Below, piece by piece: positions 35,080 to 37,975 of a stretch of DNA of 37,975 bases. Below the pieces are notes generated by a model. The model made no database searches and was not told the origin of the DNA. It saw nothing but the letters and a program-made list of their open reading frames with translations. Origin of the DNA: Thermoplasmata archaeon (GTDB taxonomy: Archaea; Thermoplasmatota; Thermoplasmata; Lutacidiplasmatales; UBA184). Location of the stretch: NCBI GenBank assembly GCA_030037265.1, contig JASHRQ010000030.1, positions 1 through 37,975 of the forward strand. The letters run 5' to 3'. The translations under genes and the position numbers were made by a program. Positions within the stretch are counted from its first letter, which is position 1. Each line of letters begins with the position of its first letter.

Positions 35080-36075
35080 TCAGGGCGCCGGCGGCGGTCC
35101 CGCCGGGAGGGGCGGCGAAGGGCCTCCCGCGGGAGGGAGCCCGGGGGACGGCGCGGGCCGGGGGAAGACGATCGCCGGGTTGCCCTCGTAGCCCGGCCCG
35201 TGCGCCGGCCCGTAGGCGGGGGACCCCGGCGGCGGGGCGGGCGGGGGAGGCGCCGGCGAGGGAGCGCGGTCGCGGAGGTAGAGCGCGAGCGCGATCGCCG
35301 CCCCGGCGAGGATCACGAGGTAGTAGAGGGCGAGGCCCGCGGGCTCGGAGACGAGCGTGAGGAACGCCGCCGCGTCGTGCACCCCGTGGAGCAGCCCGAC
35401 GACGAGGACGTTGCCGTTCGAGTACCGGACCGCGACGGCGAACGCGAGGCCGGCGAAGAACAGCTCCGTGGACGCGAACGTCGAGACCGGCCCGTACGTG
35501 TTGCCGTAGTACAGGTGGAGCCCCGCGAACAGCCCGCTCGTCCAGACCGCGTGGACGAACCATCGATCCGGCGACCGGACGAGCCAGTAGCCGAACAGCC
35601 AGCCGCGGAAGATCGTCTCCTCGACGAGCCCGATGACGAACGAGAAGCCGACCCAGAACCACGGATTCGACCGCGCGGCCTCGATCACCGGCGTCTCCCG
35701 GTCGAGCAGCCTCAGCGCCGACGGGTCGACGGCGAGGTAGACGATCTCGAGCAGGAAGACGACGAGGAGGCCCAGGACCGACAGCGCGCCGTACCACCGG
35801 AGCCCCTCCACCGTCGCGGTCCGCATTCCGGCGACGTAACCGCGCAGCGGGCCCCAGCCCACGAGCAGCGCGAACGCCAGCACCGGGAGGCCGTAGACGA
35901 TGAGGAGGCTCCCCGCGAGCGAGGCGTAGGCGGGGCGGGTCGCCGGGAGGAGCTCCGGCAGGAAGTACTGGCTCAGGATCGCGACGACGGTGGCGCCCAC
36001 CGCGACCGCGTAGGCGGGGAGCGACGCGACGGGCCGACCGGCCGCGGGGGACGCCGGATCGGAGGGACGCGACAT
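35080..36075 (-). CDS. CPBP/CAAX-like intramembrane metalloprotease with Pro-rich C-terminal tail
   Basis: EETIFRGWLFGYWL, SGLFAGLHLYYG and GLLHGVHDAAAF motifs in a multi-TM protein; ATG 36075. Confidence 0.9.
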   Translation of the reverse strand: MSRPSDPASPAAGRPVASLPAYAVAVGATVVAILSQYFLPELLPATRPAYASLAGSLLIVYGLPVLAFALLVGWGPLRGYVAGMRTATVEGLRWYGALSVLGLLVVFLLEIVYLAVDPSALRLLDRETPVIEAARSNPWFWVGFSFVIGLVEETIFRGWLFGYWLVRSPDRWFVHAVWTSGLFAGLHLYYGNTYGPVSTFASTELFFAGLAFAVAVRYSNGNVLVVGLLHGVHDAAAFLTLVSEPAGLALYYLVILAGAAIALALYLRDRAPSPAPPPPAPPPGSPAYGPAHGPGYEGNPAIVFPRPAPSPGLPPAGGPSPPLPAGPPPAP

Positions 36076-36159
36076 GCGGGTCTCCCAGCGGCGCGACGAC
36101 CCGCCGGCAACCGTAATAGTTCCTCCGCGGGCTCGACGCCTCCCGCGGGGCGGTGAGCC

Positions 36160-37975
36160 GTGGATTTCGCCGTCGTCGTGAAGGTCGTCCCGGCCTCGGA
36201 GCAGCTCCGGTACGACCCCACGCGCCACGCGGTCGTGCGCGAGGGGGTGCCGCTCCTCCTGAACCCGTACGACGGCCGGGCGGTCCGCGTCGCGGTCGGC
36301 CACCGACGCCCGGGCGAGCGCGTCACGGTGCTGTCGATGGGTCCGCCGGCGGCGGAGGCGGTGCTCCGGGAGACGCTCGCGTTCGGCGCGGACGAGGTCG
36401 CGCTCGTGACCGACCGGGCGCTCGCGGGCTCCGATACGCTCGCGACCTCCCGGCTCCTGGCCCGGGCGCTCGACCGGTACGGGCACGAGCTCGTCCTCGC
36501 CGGCCAGCGCACGGTTGACTCGGACACGGGCCAGGTCGCGCCCGAGCTCGCGGCGCTCCTCGGGGTCCCGGTGGTGACCGGGGCGCGGAGCCTCACCCGC
36601 GCGGCCGACGGCAGCGGCTGGGAGGCCGTCGCCGAGACGGAGCACGGCTGGGTGCGGGTCCGGTTCGACGCGCCGGCCGTCGTCTCCGTGAGCGAGCGGA
36701 TCCTCCGGAAGGCCCCCCCTCCTTCCCCCGCCGACCGCGCGCGGGCGGCCTCGGGGAAGGTCCGCCCGCTGTCGCTCGCCGAGGTCGGGCTCTCCGCCGA
36801 TGCCGTCGGGACGTCTGGCTCGCCGACGGTGGTGACGTCGGTACGGAACGAGGAGCCAACCCGGCGGCGCCAGCGGTTCGCCGAGGGGGAGCTCGAGGTC
36901 CGGGTCGACCGGGCCGCCCGCGTGGTCGAGGAGGTCCTGGCGAGCGGCCCCGCCCCGGTGGCGGCGCTGCCCCCGCCTCCCTCCGAGCTCCGGGCGGACC
37001 GGGAAGCTCTCGTGCAGGTGACCGGACCCGAGGGGCGGCTCGAGGAGTCGAGTCTCGCGGTCGTCTCCGCGCTCCGACGGCTGGGCGATGGGGTCTGGCC
37101 GTCGGCGGTGTGGGTGGGCCCCGAGCCGGACCCGGCCGAGCAGCGTCGGGTCGCGGCCGCGGGGGCGCTCCGCGGGTACCGGGTCGGAGCCGACGGCCCG
37201 GTCCCGGGCTCGCGGGCGGTCGCGGAGCGACTCGGGACGGTCCTCGACCGACGGCCGGAGGCCGCGGCGATGGTCTCGATGGCGTCCCCGTTCGGACGCG
37301 AGGTCGCCGGCCAGCTCGCGGCGCGACGGGGGCTGGGTCTGACCGGCGACGCGGTGGGGGTCTCCCGGGACCCGTCGGGCGAGCTCCAGTGGAGCAAGCC
37401 GGCGTTCGGCGGGGGGCTCGTCGCCGAGATCCGCTCCCGGACCCGGCCCAGCCTCGCCACCGTGCGTCCGGGCGCGCTCGACCCCGGGACCACGACGCCG
37501 TCGCCGGGCTGGACGCTCGAGCGGCTGGAGGCACTCGGGCCGGCTCGGCGGGACGTCACGCGCGTCGAGGAGGGCGTGGAGCGCGACGCGCGCTGGGGCG
37601 ACCTCGCGACCGCGCGGGTCGTGCTGATCGCGGGCACGGGGGTCGGCGGCCCGCACCGGCTCGCGGAGCTCCTCCCGACGGTCGAGCGGTGGGGCGCGGC
37701 GCTCGGAGGGACCCGACGGGTGGTCGACCAGGGGTGGCTCCCGGGGAGCCAGCAGGTCGGCCTCACCGGACGGAGCCTCGCGGCGGACCTCGCGGTGCTC
37801 GTCGGCGTCGGCGGGTCGCCGAACCACCTCGTCGGCCTCCGCCGCACCCGGGCGATCCTCGCGGTGAACGCCGACGCGGGCGCGCCGGTCTTCCTCGGGG
37901 CGGACGCCGGGGTCGTCGTCGACTGGGCGGCCGTGCTCCCCGGCCTCACCGAGCGGCTGGCGCCGCTCGCCGCCC
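36160..37975 (+). CDS. Electron transfer flavoprotein, fused beta-alpha (EtfBA); truncated by the window edge
   Basis: Uninterrupted frame from GTG 36160 to window end, not in the supplied track. EtfB-like: VVVKVVPASEQLRYD...LLNPYDGRAV...LRETLAFGADEVALVTD...ELVLAGQRTVDSDTGQVAPELAALLGVPVVT. EtfA-like: GTRRVVDQGWLPGSQQVGLTGRSLAADLAVLVGVGGSPNHLVGLRRTRAILAVNADAGAPVFLGADAGVVVDW. Confidence 0.9.
   Translation, partial: MDFAVVVKVVPASEQLRYDPTRHAVVREGVPLLLNPYDGRAVRVAVGHRRPGERVTVLSMGPPAAEAVLRETLAFGADEVALVTDRALAGSDTLATSRLLARALDRYGHELVLAGQRTVDSDTGQVAPELAALLGVPVVTGARSLTRAADGSGWEAVAETEHGWVRVRFDAPAVVSVSERILRKAPPPSPADRARAASGKVRPLSLAEVGLSADAVGTSGSPTVVTSVRNEEPTRRRQRFAEGELEVRVDRAARVVEEVLASGPAPVAALPPPPSELRADREALVQVTGPEGRLEESSLAVVSALRRLGDGVWPSAVWVGPEPDPAEQRRVAAAGALRGYRVGADGPVPGSRAVAERLGTVLDRRPEAAAMVSMASPFGREVAGQLAARRGLGLTGDAVGVSRDPSGELQWSKPAFGGGLVAEIRSRTRPSLATVRPGALDPGTTTPSPGWTLERLEALGPARRDVTRVEEGVERDARWGDLATARVVLIAGTGVGGPHRLAELLPTVERWGAALGGTRRVVDQGWLPGSQQVGLTGRSLAADLAVLVGVGGSPNHLVGLRRTRAILAVNADAGAPVFLGADAGVVVDWAAVLPGLTERLAPLAA

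Noticed and set aside
35973-37949. 658-aa and 915-aa minus-strand ORFs covering the right end of the window
   Set aside because: They are antisense to the fused ETF frame, which carries clear EtfB/EtfA motifs; the antisense translations are Arg/Ser/Pro-rich without motifs. Only the CPBP protease (35080-36075) is real in that ORF.
1-37975. Known defence systems (restriction-modification, CRISPR-Cas, toxin-antitoxin, retrons, CBASS and similar)
   Set aside because: No recognisable nuclease, reverse transcriptase, cyclase or TA motifs; the MoxR/DUF58 module is more consistent with a housekeeping envelope or chaperone function.

Overview
High-GC archaeal chromosome segment. The pattern of rpoK, L40e, archease, translin, DUF357 and AMMECR1 genes, plus surface proteins with 'FTETGLPxGxxW' repeats, suggests an uncultured Thermoplasmatota-like lineage; this placement is inference. 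Most of the window is densely packed housekeeping and metabolic genes: split transketolase plus transaldolase, MTA phosphorylase, RpoK, a phosphoglycerate dehydrogenase/class V aminotransferase pair, IleS, TrmI next to tRNA-Gly(GCC), a MoxR/DUF58/DUF4129-like cluster, and a GNAT plus NSAR/OSBS-like enolase pair. A fused ETF beta-alpha gene runs off the right edge and is missing from the supplied ORF track. The clearest accessory region is a lower-GC island at about 26.57-29.97 kb between rpl40e and an AMMECR1 gene. It holds a run of hairpins resembling an orphan IS200/IS605 right end (TnpB omega-RNA-like), a Cys-rich secreted protein with possible glutamic-peptidase (G1/eqolisin) motifs, and remnants of several transposases, two of them joined head to head. 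A second unexplained element is an intergenic segment at about 21.78-21.86 kb, enclosed by an 8-bp perfect closing stem, upstream of moxR. I see no CRISPR array, rRNA, intact mobile element or clearly recognisable new defence system. The best candidates for novelty are the two putative structured RNAs and the island's secreted protein.
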